A stretch of 64,000 nucleotides of DNA from positions 496,001 through 560,000 of the forward strand of contig NZ_CP108370.1 of the NCBI RefSeq assembly GCF_035953295.1, in the 5' to 3' direction. A program made the position numbers and the translations under genes. The stretch's first letter is position 1. Every line of letters starts with the position of its first letter. The notes under the pieces are model-generated. The model was not told the origin of the DNA and made no database searches. It saw only the letters and a list, made by a program, of their open reading frames with translations. Positions 10,578 through 18,731 of this stretch are shown here, in pieces. This DNA comes from Streptomyces sp. NBC_01335. Lineage in GTDB: Bacteria > Actinomycetota > Actinomycetes > Streptomycetales > Streptomycetaceae.

Positions 10578-11614
10578 TGGGCACCGGAGAGCCGCGGGCG
10601 GCGGACGCCGCCGTCGGAAGGCTGCGGGCGGCGGCCGCCGTCCCGGGCTCCCGTATCCTCGGGGTCGGCGCCCACCGGCCCGCCCGGGTGGTGGGCAACG
10701 CCGAGGTCGCGGGGCCGATCGATTCGAGCGACGAGTGGATCCGGCGCAGGTCGGGCATCGCCGCCCGGCGGTTCGCCGCTCCGGACGAGACGGTCGTCGG
10801 CATGGCGGCGGCCGCCTCGGTGAAGGCGCTGGCCCAGGCGGGCATCGCGCCGTCGAGCGTCGACACGGTTCTGCTGGCCTCGATGTCGCACCGGGAGCAG
10901 TCGCCGCCGGCCGCTCCCCGGATCGCCCACCTCATGGGCGCGGAATCGGCGGGCGCCATGGACGTGGGGGCGGCGTGCGCGGGGTTCTGCCACGCGCTCG
11001 CGGCGGCCGACGCGCTGATCAGGTCCGGCAGCAGCAAGTACGTCGTGGTGGTCGGCTCGGAGCGGATGTCCGACATCGTCGACCCGACGGACCGCGGCAC
11101 GGCCTTCCTCTTCGGGGACGGCGCCGGCGCGGTCGTCGTCGGCCCGGCCGCCGAGCCCGGGATCGGGCCGGTGGTCTGGGGTTCCGAGGGCGGCCGCCAG
11201 GAGGCCATCGCCCACTCCTCGCCGTGGCCGGCGGTCGGTACGACGGCGACTGCCGTACCGCCCACCCTGCGGATGGACGGTCCCGCCGTCTTCCGGTGGG
11301 CGGTCGCGACCGTACCGAAGACGGCGCAGGCCGCACTCGACGCGGCCGGTCTCACCGCGGGCGACCTGGCCGCGTTCGTACCGCACCAGGCGAACCTGCG
11401 GATCATCGACGCGGCAGCCGCCGCGCTGCGGCTGCCGCCCCATGTGGTGGTCGCCCGGGACATCGTGCACGCGGGGAACACCTCCGCGGCGTCCATTCCG
11501 CTCGCCGTGGAGGAGCTGCTCGCCCGGGGCGCGGTGCCCCGGGGCGGGCTGGCGCTGCTGGTGGGCTTCGGCGCCGGACTGGCGCACGCGGCCCAGGTGG
11601 TGGCGCTTCCCTGA
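10577..11614 (+). CDS. Beta-ketoacyl-ACP synthase III-like enzyme
   Basis: Condensing enzyme of the KAS III (FabH) family, 345 residues. The catalytic triad is visible: Cys134 (GAACAGF), His270 (VPHQANLRI) and Asn301 (HAGNTSAASIP). The ATG overlaps the preceding stop (TGATG) with GGAGG four bases upstream, so it is translated with the FAAL. In Streptomyces clusters a KAS III, an acyl-activating enzyme and a CCR can together make 2-alkylmalonyl-CoA (reveromycin RevR, RevS and RevT are the known example). The same gene set is present here, although the activating enzyme looks like an acyl-AMP rather than acyl-CoA ligase. It could instead prime a short acyl chain. It ends 13 bases before the convergent dehydrogenase gene. 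Confidence 0.92.
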   Translation: MGTGEPRAADAAVGRLRAAAAVPGSRILGVGAHRPARVVGNAEVAGPIDSSDEWIRRRSGIAARRFAAPDETVVGMAAAASVKALAQAGIAPSSVDTVLLASMSHREQSPPAAPRIAHLMGAESAGAMDVGAACAGFCHALAAADALIRSGSSKYVVVVGSERMSDIVDPTDRGTAFLFGDGAGAVVVGPAAEPGIGPVVWGSEGGRQEAIAHSSPWPAVGTTATAVPPTLRMDGPAVFRWAVATVPKTAQAALDAAGLTAGDLAAFVPHQANLRIIDAAAAALRLPPHVVVARDIVHAGNTSAASIPLAVEELLARGAVPRGGLALLVGFGAGLAHAAQVVALP

Positions 11615-11627
11615 CGGACCGGGAGCG

Positions 11628-12473
11628 TCAGGAGAGCCAGGGGGTGGTGAACGCCTGGACGGCGGAGCCGTCGACGTCGGCCAGCTTGATCCCGGCGAGG
11701 TCCCGGGCGAGGCCGGAGGTCTGCACCCGGAACGCGGGCCGCTCGGCGGTGAGTACGTCCACCACGGAGGCTGCCGCTTCGGCCGAGCTCTGCGCCTGGT
11801 CGAAGAGGCCCTCCGTGGTCCCGGAGTACGCCTTGAAGGCGGCCTCGTACGGGCCTGCGGCCGCGATGAGCCCCGGCACGGACGGACCGAGGGAGGCGAC
11901 GAACTCGCTTGCCACCGGGCCCGGTTCGACCACGGACACCTGGACGCCGGTGCTGGCGGCGACCGGCGCCAGGGACTCCAGGAAGCCTTCCACGGCGAAC
12001 TTCGCCGCGCAGTAGGCCTCATTGAAGGGCTGGCCGATCACTCCCCCGAGGCTGCTGACGGCGATGACCCTGCCGCCGCTCGCGCGCAGGTGCGGGAGCG
12101 CCGCGAGCGTCACCTCGACGACGCCGAAGAAGTTCGTCTCCATGACGGAGCGGAACGGCTCGACGCCGATCTGCTCGACGGTGCCGAGCTGCCCCACCCC
12201 GGCGTTGTTGATCACGGCGTCGAGCCGCCCGTACGCGGCGACCGCCCCTGAGACGGCTTCCGCGACGGACGCCGGGTCCGTCACGTCGAGGCGCGCGACC
12301 CGGACCCGCTCGGCGACACCGGCCGCCTCCACGGCTGCGCGCAGGGCGTCGGCCCTGCCGGTGTCACGGAGGGTCGCGACGACGTTCCAGCCGGCCGTGG
12401 CCGCGGCGACCGCGGTGGCCAGGCCGATGCCGGAGGACGTGCCGGTGATGAGGACGGTACGGCGGTCGGTCAT
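11628..12473 (-). CDS. Short-chain dehydrogenase/reductase
   Basis: Classical NAD(P)-dependent SDR of 281 residues. Cofactor motif TGTSSGIG at 10-17, NNAG at 89-92, catalytic Ser140 or Ser141, Tyr154 and Lys158 (YCAAK). ATG at 12473 has AGGAGGT upstream. Convergent with the KAS III gene. Its upstream region carries the GAATAGGGGTT element also found in front of CCR, which suggests it belongs to the same regulon, although its substrate is unknown. Sequence style (TSSGIG, PGPVASEF) resembles the large group of oxidoreductases also found outside biosynthetic clusters, so a role in polyketide tailoring is only inferred. Confidence 0.88.
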   Translation of the reverse strand: MTDRRTVLITGTSSGIGLATAVAAATAGWNVVATLRDTGRADALRAAVEAAGVAERVRVARLDVTDPASVAEAVSGAVAAYGRLDAVINNAGVGQLGTVEQIGVEPFRSVMETNFFGVVEVTLAALPHLRASGGRVIAVSSLGGVIGQPFNEAYCAAKFAVEGFLESLAPVAASTGVQVSVVEPGPVASEFVASLGPSVPGLIAAAGPYEAAFKAYSGTTEGLFDQAQSSAEAAASVVDVLTAERPAFRVQTSGLARDLAGIKLADVDGSAVQAFTTPWLS

Positions 12474-12772
12474 GGGACCTCCTGCGAAGTGCGCGTTCGC
12501 GCGCGCCGGTTCGGTTCGTACGCGCGGTCGCACGGGCGGGTGCGGGACGGCTCCGCCCCGCGCCGGAACGTCGGGTCCGGTGCGGGGCGGGCTGCTCCTG
12601 GGATGCGGTCCACCGTGTCACCGCCACCGAGAGGGGCCAACCCCTATTCTCCGGGCCCCCTAAACTCCGGCCACGGATCGTGGTCTTCGTGGCGGGGCTC
12701 TGCGCCGGAGTCCCGGCCGTGAAGCCGTACTCCCTCGCGGTCCTGCCTCCGCCCGCCTTCCGGACCGCGTCT
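12474..12772. promoter_or_regulatory. Intergenic region upstream of the SDR with CCCCTA elements
   Basis: A 299-base region without a convincing gene. AACCCCTATTC at 12639-12649 is the exact reverse complement of the 11-mer at 7051-7061. A second CCCCTA lies at 12657-12662. Read in the direction of the SDR gene the element is GAATAGGGGTT, about 166 bases before its start codon. Confidence 0.5.
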
Positions 12773-15100
12773 TCACACTGCCGTCTGCCGGGTGACTCGG
12801 CCCAGTTCGTCGGCGGCTTCGCGGTGGCGGGGGTTGTTCAGCCCGACGAGGGCGCGGTGGGCCGTGGTCAACGTCGCGCGGGCCTCGTCGTGGCGGTCGA
12901 GGTGGCGCAGGGTGATGCCGAGGTCGAGGCGGACGGGTTCGCTCCAGGCGGGCATCCGGCCTGCCTCCCAGTGGGACAGGGCGGCGCGCAGAGGGGATTC
13001 GGCCTGGCCCCATCGCCCCAGGGCCATGAGGTCGCTACCGAGGTGATGACGGGTCTGCGCCACATAGGAAGCGATGAGGTCGTCCGGCACCCCCGGCACC
13101 CCGGCGAGGCAGAGAGCCTCGCTGCGCCGGTGGATGACCAGGGCCTCGTCCGCACGGTCGGCGTAGCGCAGGTGCTGGCCCAGGGTAATGAGAATGGTGA
13201 GTTCGGCGAGGCGGACTTGCACGTCCGTGTGGTCCCTGAGGTGGGCGGCTGCCTCGCGCAGCCGGTCGATGGATTCGTCGGTCCGTCCGAGCCGGCGGAG
13301 TGCTCCTGCTTCGTATCCCAGGGCCCATCCCGCTTGGAGCTGGTCTGCGGCCTCGTAGGCCGCGGGCAGGGCTGCTCGTGCGGCGGCCAGGGCGGCGGGG
13401 TAGTCGTGGAGGCAGAAGTTGCAGGCCCAGGCGAGGTAGTTGAGGTGGACGGCCTCGTCGCGCCTGCTGCCGAGCGCGCGGGCGGATTCAGCGGCCCGCT
13501 GGAACACCTCCGCCCACAGCTCCCAGTGCGCGGTCACGTCGGAGAACCAGTGCATCGCTTCGGCGGCGTCGATGACCTGCTGGTGCCGGCCTGCCGCCTG
13601 GGCGTGGCCCAGGGCGGCGAGCCACTGGGGCCGTTCGGCCTCCAGCCAGATCCGGGCCTGCTCGCGGTCGGTGGGCGCGGTGGCCGGGTCGGGGTCGCCT
13701 TCGGGCGCGTCCTGGTGGCGGTCGGCGTCGAAGCGCAGTGCGGCGGTGGTGGCCCGGCGCAGGATCCAGTCGGCGGCCCGGTCCTGGGCGGCGGCGATCC
13801 GGGTGGGATCGTCGTCCTCGACCAGTTGTTCGGTGGCGAACAGGCGCAGGAGGTCGTGGAAGCGGTAGCGGTCGGCGGTGGAGTGGGGCTGGAGCAGTCC
13901 GGCGTCGGTCAGCCGTTCGAGGCAGCGCGCGGCCTGGCGTGGGGGTATGCCTGCCAGGAGGGCTGCGGTGGTGGGGCTGAAGTCGGGGCCGCAGGCGAGT
14001 GAGGCGCGGCGGAAGACGGTGCGGGCGGCCGGGCTGAGCTGACGGTAGGACAAGGTGAAAGCGGACCGTATCTGCAGGGAGCCTGCCTGCAGGGTGTCCA
14101 GGCGGTCCCCGTGAGCGGTGAGCCGGGTGACGAGTTTGGCCAGGGTCTCGCCGGGCCGGGAGGCCAGGCGCTGGGCGGCGATGCGCATGGCCAGGGGCAG
14201 GTACCCGCAGAGTTCCGCGAGGTCGCGGGCGGCCTGTGTCTCCCGCTCGACCCGCTCCGACCCGATGACGCGGGTGAGGAGTTCGACCGCTTCCTCCCTG
14301 CGTAGTAGCCCCAGCTCCGTGCGGTGGACGGCTTCCAGGCCGGCCAGCGAGCGGCGGCTGGTGACCAGGGTCAGACAGGCGCCGTGGCCGGGCAGCAGGG
14401 GGCGGACCTGGTCCTCGTCGGCGGCGTTGTCCAGGAGGAGCAGCACCCGGCGCTCGCGCAGCACCGAGCGCAGCAGACCGCCGCGCTCGTCGGTGGCGGC
14501 CGGGACAGCGGTCTCGGCCACACCGAGCGCGTGGAGGAGCCGGGCGAGCACCTCGCGCGGCGGCGTGGGCTTCGGGTCCATGCCGCGCAGGTCGACGGCG
14601 TACTGCCCGTCCGGGAAACTCGGCGCCAGAGTATGGGCGGCGTGCACGGCGAAGGCGGTCTTGCCCAGCCCGGGCTGCCCGCAGATCACCGCGACCGGCG
14701 GTCGGGCGGGATCGAGCTGCCCGGCCAGGACCCGCAGCCCGGCCAGGGCGGGGCCGCGGGCGGTGAAGTCCCAGAGATCACGCGGCAACGCCAGCCCGTG
14801 CCCAGCCGCCGACCCCGCGCCTGCCCCTGTCCCGGCCGACGACTTGGGCCCCGTCCCGCCGACCGTCCGCGGACGGCCCGACCGGGCGGCGTCCTCCAGC
14901 TCTTGGCCCACGACGCCCTCCACGCCCAGGGCCGCTACCAGTGCCTCCACGGTGCTCTGCCGCGGCCCTCGCGTCCGCCCGCGCTCCATGTCCGACAGCG
15001 CCCGCACACTGATTCCCGCCCGCTGCGCCAGCCGCTCCTGGCTGATGCCCGCTCCCGTGCGCAGTGCGTGCAGCCGCTCGCCGAACTCGTTGTCGCTCAC
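12773..15100 (-). CDS. XRE-family regulator with NB-ARC ATPase and TPR-like repeats
   Basis: A 775-residue regulator. Residues 1-70 form a Cro/C1-type helix-turn-helix (GISQERLAQRAGISVRALSDM), followed by a low-complexity Ala/Gly linker, an NB-ARC (STAND) ATPase with P-loop GQPGLGKT at 141-148 and LLLLDNA as Walker B, and a long alpha-helical tetratricopeptide-like C-terminal half from about residue 450. This is the architecture of SARP-related regulators with the SARP DNA-binding domain replaced by an XRE domain. GTG at 15100 was chosen because it directly precedes the conserved HTH start and has AGGGGGA upstream; the frame stays open for 15 codons before it. Such proteins usually sense a ligand through the repeats and control neighbouring genes. 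It is divergent from a membrane glycosyltransferase-like gene. The target is not evident. Confidence 0.88.
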   Translation of the reverse strand: MSDNEFGERLHALRTGAGISQERLAQRAGISVRALSDMERGRTRGPRQSTVEALVAALGVEGVVGQELEDAARSGRPRTVGGTGPKSSAGTGAGAGSAAGHGLALPRDLWDFTARGPALAGLRVLAGQLDPARPPVAVICGQPGLGKTAFAVHAAHTLAPSFPDGQYAVDLRGMDPKPTPPREVLARLLHALGVAETAVPAATDERGGLLRSVLRERRVLLLLDNAADEDQVRPLLPGHGACLTLVTSRRSLAGLEAVHRTELGLLRREEAVELLTRVIGSERVERETQAARDLAELCGYLPLAMRIAAQRLASRPGETLAKLVTRLTAHGDRLDTLQAGSLQIRSAFTLSYRQLSPAARTVFRRASLACGPDFSPTTAALLAGIPPRQAARCLERLTDAGLLQPHSTADRYRFHDLLRLFATEQLVEDDDPTRIAAAQDRAADWILRRATTAALRFDADRHQDAPEGDPDPATAPTDREQARIWLEAERPQWLAALGHAQAAGRHQQVIDAAEAMHWFSDVTAHWELWAEVFQRAAESARALGSRRDEAVHLNYLAWACNFCLHDYPAALAAARAALPAAYEAADQLQAGWALGYEAGALRRLGRTDESIDRLREAAAHLRDHTDVQVRLAELTILITLGQHLRYADRADEALVIHRRSEALCLAGVPGVPDDLIASYVAQTRHHLGSDLMALGRWGQAESPLRAALSHWEAGRMPAWSEPVRLDLGITLRHLDRHDEARATLTTAHRALVGLNNPRHREAADELGRVTRQTAV

Positions 15101-15495
15101 AGCTGTGGTCCCCCTGGTCTGCGTGGCCCGGCCGGAACGGCGCACCTACTGGTAGTACTCACCGGCAGAAGTATGCGGGCCACTCCATCTGCCGGTCGAA
15201 CTTCCTGGTCCCCCCGACCCGCACTGGATTGGATGAGGCGTGCCGGGCGCGGTCCTGCTGCGCTCTTGTGCGGGGGAAGACGCCAGGGCGCGGATCAGCA
15301 TGCGCCGAAACGGCCTCACGTCACGCAGGGCGCCATTCCGGCTCCCCGACAGCGGGCGCCCGGCTCGCCGGCGCGTCCGACCTCATGCTGCGCGTCTGTT
15401 CACTTGTGCGGACGACTTTCTAGCCAAGGCCCCTTTACATGCACATATCACGATTTCCAGATGCTTCCGGTCAACGTCCGCGTCGCCGCTCCGGC
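15101..15495. promoter_or_regulatory. Divergent intergenic region, no gene seen
   Basis: This 395-base region between the XRE regulator and the membrane protein must carry both promoters. The stretch 15400-15470 is clearly lower in GC than its surroundings and probably contains the rightward promoter. No clear hexamer pair or strong palindrome was recognised. Confidence 0.4.
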
Positions 15496-16704
15496 ATGAC
15501 TGTCCGCCGGTGGGACCTGTGGGCACTGGCGGCGAGCTCCTTGATGGCCCTGGGTGTGGGGCTTGCTTCCGCATCGAACACATCACAGCACCGGTGGGGA
15601 CTCGCCGCTGCTGCCGCCTATGCCTGTGCCGCGCTGGTGTCGCTGGGTTCCCGTGTCCAGTGGTCTCGTGCGGTGGCCCTGATCGGCGTCGTCGGCGCGC
15701 TGGTGGTTCCGCTGGTGTGGCTGACCGCCGTGGGCCTGCAGCAGATGGAGGTCGGCGTCGTCGAACGGTCCGCCCAGCACTTCCTGGAGACCGGCACCCC
15801 TTACCTCTCGCATCCGGTCGCGGTGCGTGACTTCAACCCCTACCTGCCCGGCATGGCCCTCTTCGGGCTCCCCCACGCGCTGTTCGGCGAGACGGTGTTC
15901 TCCAGCGCCCGCCTGTGGAATCTGGCCGGGTTCGCCGCCGCGCTGGCCGCTGCCGTGGCCGTGCTGGTCAAGGGCCGGCCGCAGGCCCGACGCACGGCCG
16001 TGACGGGGGCGGCGTGGATCGCGGCCTGCCCCGTGGTGGCGCTGCCGCTGGCCATAGGCGGGGTTGATCCCGTGGTCGTGGCCTTCGTTCTGCTGGCCCT
16101 GGCATACGCGCACCGGGGCCGTTCCGTGGGTGCGGGTCTGGCACTGGGAGCGGCAGCCATTCTGAAATGGACCGCGTGGCCTGCCATACCGGTCGTCGTC
16201 GTCCTCCTGGCTGCGACCAGGGGGTCACGCGCGGCCAGGACCGCGGCTGCGGCGGCGGTCGCAGTGGCGGCGGTGGTGGTCGTGCCGCCGCTCCTCGCCG
16301 ATCCGCATGCCTTCCTCGACAACGCGGTGCTCTACCCCTTCGGACTGAGCGATACCGCCTCGACCGCCGCCAGCCCGCTCCTGGGCGCCCTCCTCTCCGC
16401 CCTGCTGCCCCACGGCAAGACCATCGCCGTCGTTCTCATAGGCGTCGGAGCCATCGCCGTAGCCCTGTCGCTCGTCGTTCGGCCGCCGACGACCACAGCG
16501 GCTGCCGCCCACCGGCTCGCGCTCGGCCTCACCATCGCCATCCTGCTGTCTCCGGCAACCCGCATCGGCTACGCCGTCTACCCCCTCACCCTCCTGATCT
16601 GGGCCCGCTGCACCGTCCTGGCCGGCCCGCGCCCCGCCCCGGAACCGGCGCCGGACCAGGGCATCGGCAGTCCAGTACGGCACCTGGCCGTGGAGCGACT
16701 CTGA
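15496..16704 (+). CDS. Multi-pass membrane protein, GT-C fold (GT87-like mannosyltransferase) candidate
   Basis: A 402-residue protein with about ten hydrophobic segments, starting at ATG 15496 (MTVRRWDLW). The frame is open 19 codons further upstream, but the alternative start leads into a non-hydrophobic arginine-rich stretch. After the second or third membrane segment there is a periplasmic-type loop with the pattern ERSAQHFLETGTPYLSHP and NPYLPGMALFGLP. This pattern (acidic residue, G-x-P-Y, then Y-x-P near the next helix) is seen in polyprenol-phosphate sugar transferases of the GT87/GT-C group. It would act at the cell membrane on a lipid-linked sugar. The family call is moderate and the substrate is unknown. 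It is divergent from the XRE regulator and ends 190 bases from the convergent ferredoxin gene. Confidence 0.7.
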   Translation: MTVRRWDLWALAASSLMALGVGLASASNTSQHRWGLAAAAAYACAALVSLGSRVQWSRAVALIGVVGALVVPLVWLTAVGLQQMEVGVVERSAQHFLETGTPYLSHPVAVRDFNPYLPGMALFGLPHALFGETVFSSARLWNLAGFAAALAAAVAVLVKGRPQARRTAVTGAAWIAACPVVALPLAIGGVDPVVVAFVLLALAYAHRGRSVGAGLALGAAAILKWTAWPAIPVVVVLLAATRGSRAARTAAAAAVAVAAVVVVPPLLADPHAFLDNAVLYPFGLSDTASTAASPLLGALLSALLPHGKTIAVVLIGVGAIAVALSLVVRPPTTTAAAAHRLALGLTIAILLSPATRIGYAVYPLTLLIWARCTVLAGPRPAPEPAPDQGIGSPVRHLAVERL

Positions 16705-16893
16705 AACCGGTCGAAGCGGCCCGTACGCCCGCCGACGGCCGGAAGGACGAACCGGCCGAGCGCTGGAAGCCGCGCACCCGGACGGCGCTCCGCCGCCCGC
16801 TGTCCGGCCCGACCCGGCCCGACCCGAATTCGCCGAGGAGGCGCTCGGCTTCCCCGTCCCGCCGGCCGAGTTCGAACTCGCCCTCAGGGTTCC

Positions 16894-17088
16894 TCAGGAC
16901 CGCCCCAGCGTGATCGCCTGCACCGGGCAGGCGAACGCGGCCTCCTCGATCAGCGGGCCGTCCTCCCGCCCCCCGTCGTCCGGCAGCAGTTCGACCACGC
17001 CGTCGTCGTCCTGCGTGAAGACACCGGGAGCGTGCTGCACACACCTGGCGGCCCCGATGCACCGGTCGGTGTCGATGTCGATACGCAT
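16894..17088 (-). CDS. [3Fe-4S] ferredoxin, P450 redox partner
   Basis: A 64-residue ferredoxin. Cys10, Cys16 and Cys54 (CIGAARC ... CP) with Ala in place of the second cluster Cys fit a [3Fe-4S] ferredoxin of the type that passes electrons to bacterial P450s. The acidic middle (TQDDDGVVELLPDDGG) is typical. ATG at 17088 has AGGAA upstream. It lies 50 bases downstream of the P450 gene on the same strand, so it is almost certainly that enzyme's partner. No ferredoxin reductase is adjacent. Confidence 0.92.
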   Translation of the reverse strand: MRIDIDTDRCIGAARCVQHAPGVFTQDDDGVVELLPDDGGREDGPLIEEAAFACPVQAITLGRS

Positions 17089-17138
17089 CCGTTCCTGCCT
17101 CGTCTTCCCTTCCGCGTCCTCTTTCCCCGCCTCGCGCG

Positions 17139-18344
17139 CTACCAGGTGACCGGCAGTTCGGCGACGCCTTCCTGCGTGGTCGCCGTGGTGCTCCGCACCT
17201 CGTCGGCGGGGACGGCCAGGCGCAGGGTGGGGACGCGCCGCAGCAGGGTGTTCAGCGCGATCTCCATCTCCGCGCGGGCCAGGTTCTGGCCCACGCACTG
17301 GTGGATGCCGTAGCCGAAGGCGACGTGCCGGGTGGCCCTGCGGCGGATGTCCAGGTCATCGGGGCCGTCCCAGGCGCCGGGATCCCGGTTCATCAGCATG
17401 GTGGAGATGATCACACCGTCTCCGGCCCTGATGGTCTGACCGGCGATCTCGATGTCCGCGACTGCCGCTCGCAGAAGCGCGTCACCGGCCGAGATGAACC
17501 GGGTCAGCTCCTCGACGGCGGCCACCGTGAGGGTGGAGTCCGCTTTCAGCATCGCCGCTTGGTCCGGGTGGTCGAGCAACGCGAAGACGGAGGTGGCGAT
17601 GGTCGCCGAGGTGGTCTCGTTCCCGCCGGTCGCCAGAACCGTGCAGAGCAGCACCAGTTCGTCCCGGTCCGCCTCGTCACGAAGCGGGTGACCCGCGAGG
17701 AGCTCGTCGATCAGCCCGTCACCGGGATTCCGCTCCTTGCGCGCGATCAACTCCCGCAGATACTCCTGGATGCCGGTGAAGGGGTGCTCGGAGTCGTGCG
17801 TCTCCTCCTCGGGAGAGCCCAGAAGGGTGCTCCGGACCAGGTCTTTGAGCAGGTGCCGTTCCTCGCGCGGCACACCGAGGAACGCGAAGGACGCTTCGCA
17901 CGCCAGCGGCAGCGAGTAGGCCCGGACGAGTTCGGCGCTGTCGCCCCGGGCGAGCATGGCGTCGATCAGTTCCTCCGCGGTGCGCTCGATCTGTGGGCGC
18001 AGGGCGGCGATCCGGCGGATGCCGAAGCTCGACGCCAGCAGCCGCCGCTGCTCGGCGTGTACGGGGTCGTCCGTGCCGATCAGCGGGAGTTCGGGCACCT
18101 CCTGCCCGGCCAGAGTGGGAAAGCCCGGGCGGCTGGTGCTGGAGGACAGCCGGGTATCGCGCAACAGAGCTCTGCCCTCGGCGTTCCCGGACACGAGCCA
18201 CACCTCGCGACCGTCGCCCAGGGTCACCCGTGAGAGGGGTCTCCGATCCCGCAGCGCGGTGTATCCGGGGGGCATTCCGTAGGGGCAGGTCCTGTCCATC
18301 GGGTACGCGGGGGCCCGGCCCGTGTCCTGGGGGGTAACTGTCAC
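17139..18344 (-). CDS. Cytochrome P450 monooxygenase
   Basis: Soluble 401-residue actinobacterial P450 (CYP105/107-like class by general look). Motifs: I-helix oxygen-binding stretch LATGGNETTS at 237-246, the K-helix ExxR as Glu279 to Arg282, and the heme loop FGYGIHQCVG with the thiolate ligand Cys350. GTG at 18344 follows GAGG by six bases; ATG at residue 16 is an alternative. It is transcribed with the ferredoxin and is divergent from an O-methyltransferase. The three genes look like a tailoring cassette (hydroxylation plus O-methylation). Whether they act on the polyketide encoded to the left, on the NRPS product, or on something else cannot be told. Confidence 0.93.
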   Translation of the reverse strand: MTVTPQDTGRAPAYPMDRTCPYGMPPGYTALRDRRPLSRVTLGDGREVWLVSGNAEGRALLRDTRLSSSTSRPGFPTLAGQEVPELPLIGTDDPVHAEQRRLLASSFGIRRIAALRPQIERTAEELIDAMLARGDSAELVRAYSLPLACEASFAFLGVPREERHLLKDLVRSTLLGSPEEETHDSEHPFTGIQEYLRELIARKERNPGDGLIDELLAGHPLRDEADRDELVLLCTVLATGGNETTSATIATSVFALLDHPDQAAMLKADSTLTVAAVEELTRFISAGDALLRAAVADIEIAGQTIRAGDGVIISTMLMNRDPGAWDGPDDLDIRRRATRHVAFGYGIHQCVGQNLARAEMEIALNTLLRRVPTLRLAVPADEVRSTTATTQEGVAELPVTW

Positions 18345-18731
18345 GATCTTCCTCGCCCTCCGCCCTATGCCGCACGCCGGACCGGTCGCGAATCCCGTAC
18401 ACGACGAGAACCCGAGGACCGACCCACCCGTCGCAGCGACGGCCTCCCGGCGTCCCGCGACGCGCCGGACTGACCCGCCAACAGATTGCCGACCGCAGGC
18501 TCGTGGCGCCACCCCGAACAGCCATATTCATCCCCATGTGGCGCCAATAGTCCGTATGTTCGCCGCCCGATCCGCTCCGGGACCCGTTCCCGTACCGACT
18601 CCGATCTCGTTGTCGATACACCCGCCGGCGGCGGGCCACGCCTCCGGACAGCTCACCGCGGGCGCGACAGCCGGACACCATGCCCACGACCGCGCCGCGC
18701 AAGGGGCATCAGCACGTGTGAGGATGAGACA
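18345..18731. promoter_or_regulatory. Divergent region P450 / O-methyltransferase
   Basis: A 387-base region with no convincing gene. It includes a comparatively AT-rich segment at about 18520-18560, which is a candidate promoter area. No strong inverted repeat was identified. Confidence 0.35.

Noticed and set aside
16705..16893. A coding-looking + strand stretch (PEFAEEALGFPVPPAEFE) between the membrane protein and ferredoxin genes.
   Set aside because: Only about 25 residues without a start, ribosome site or recognisable family; probably chance.
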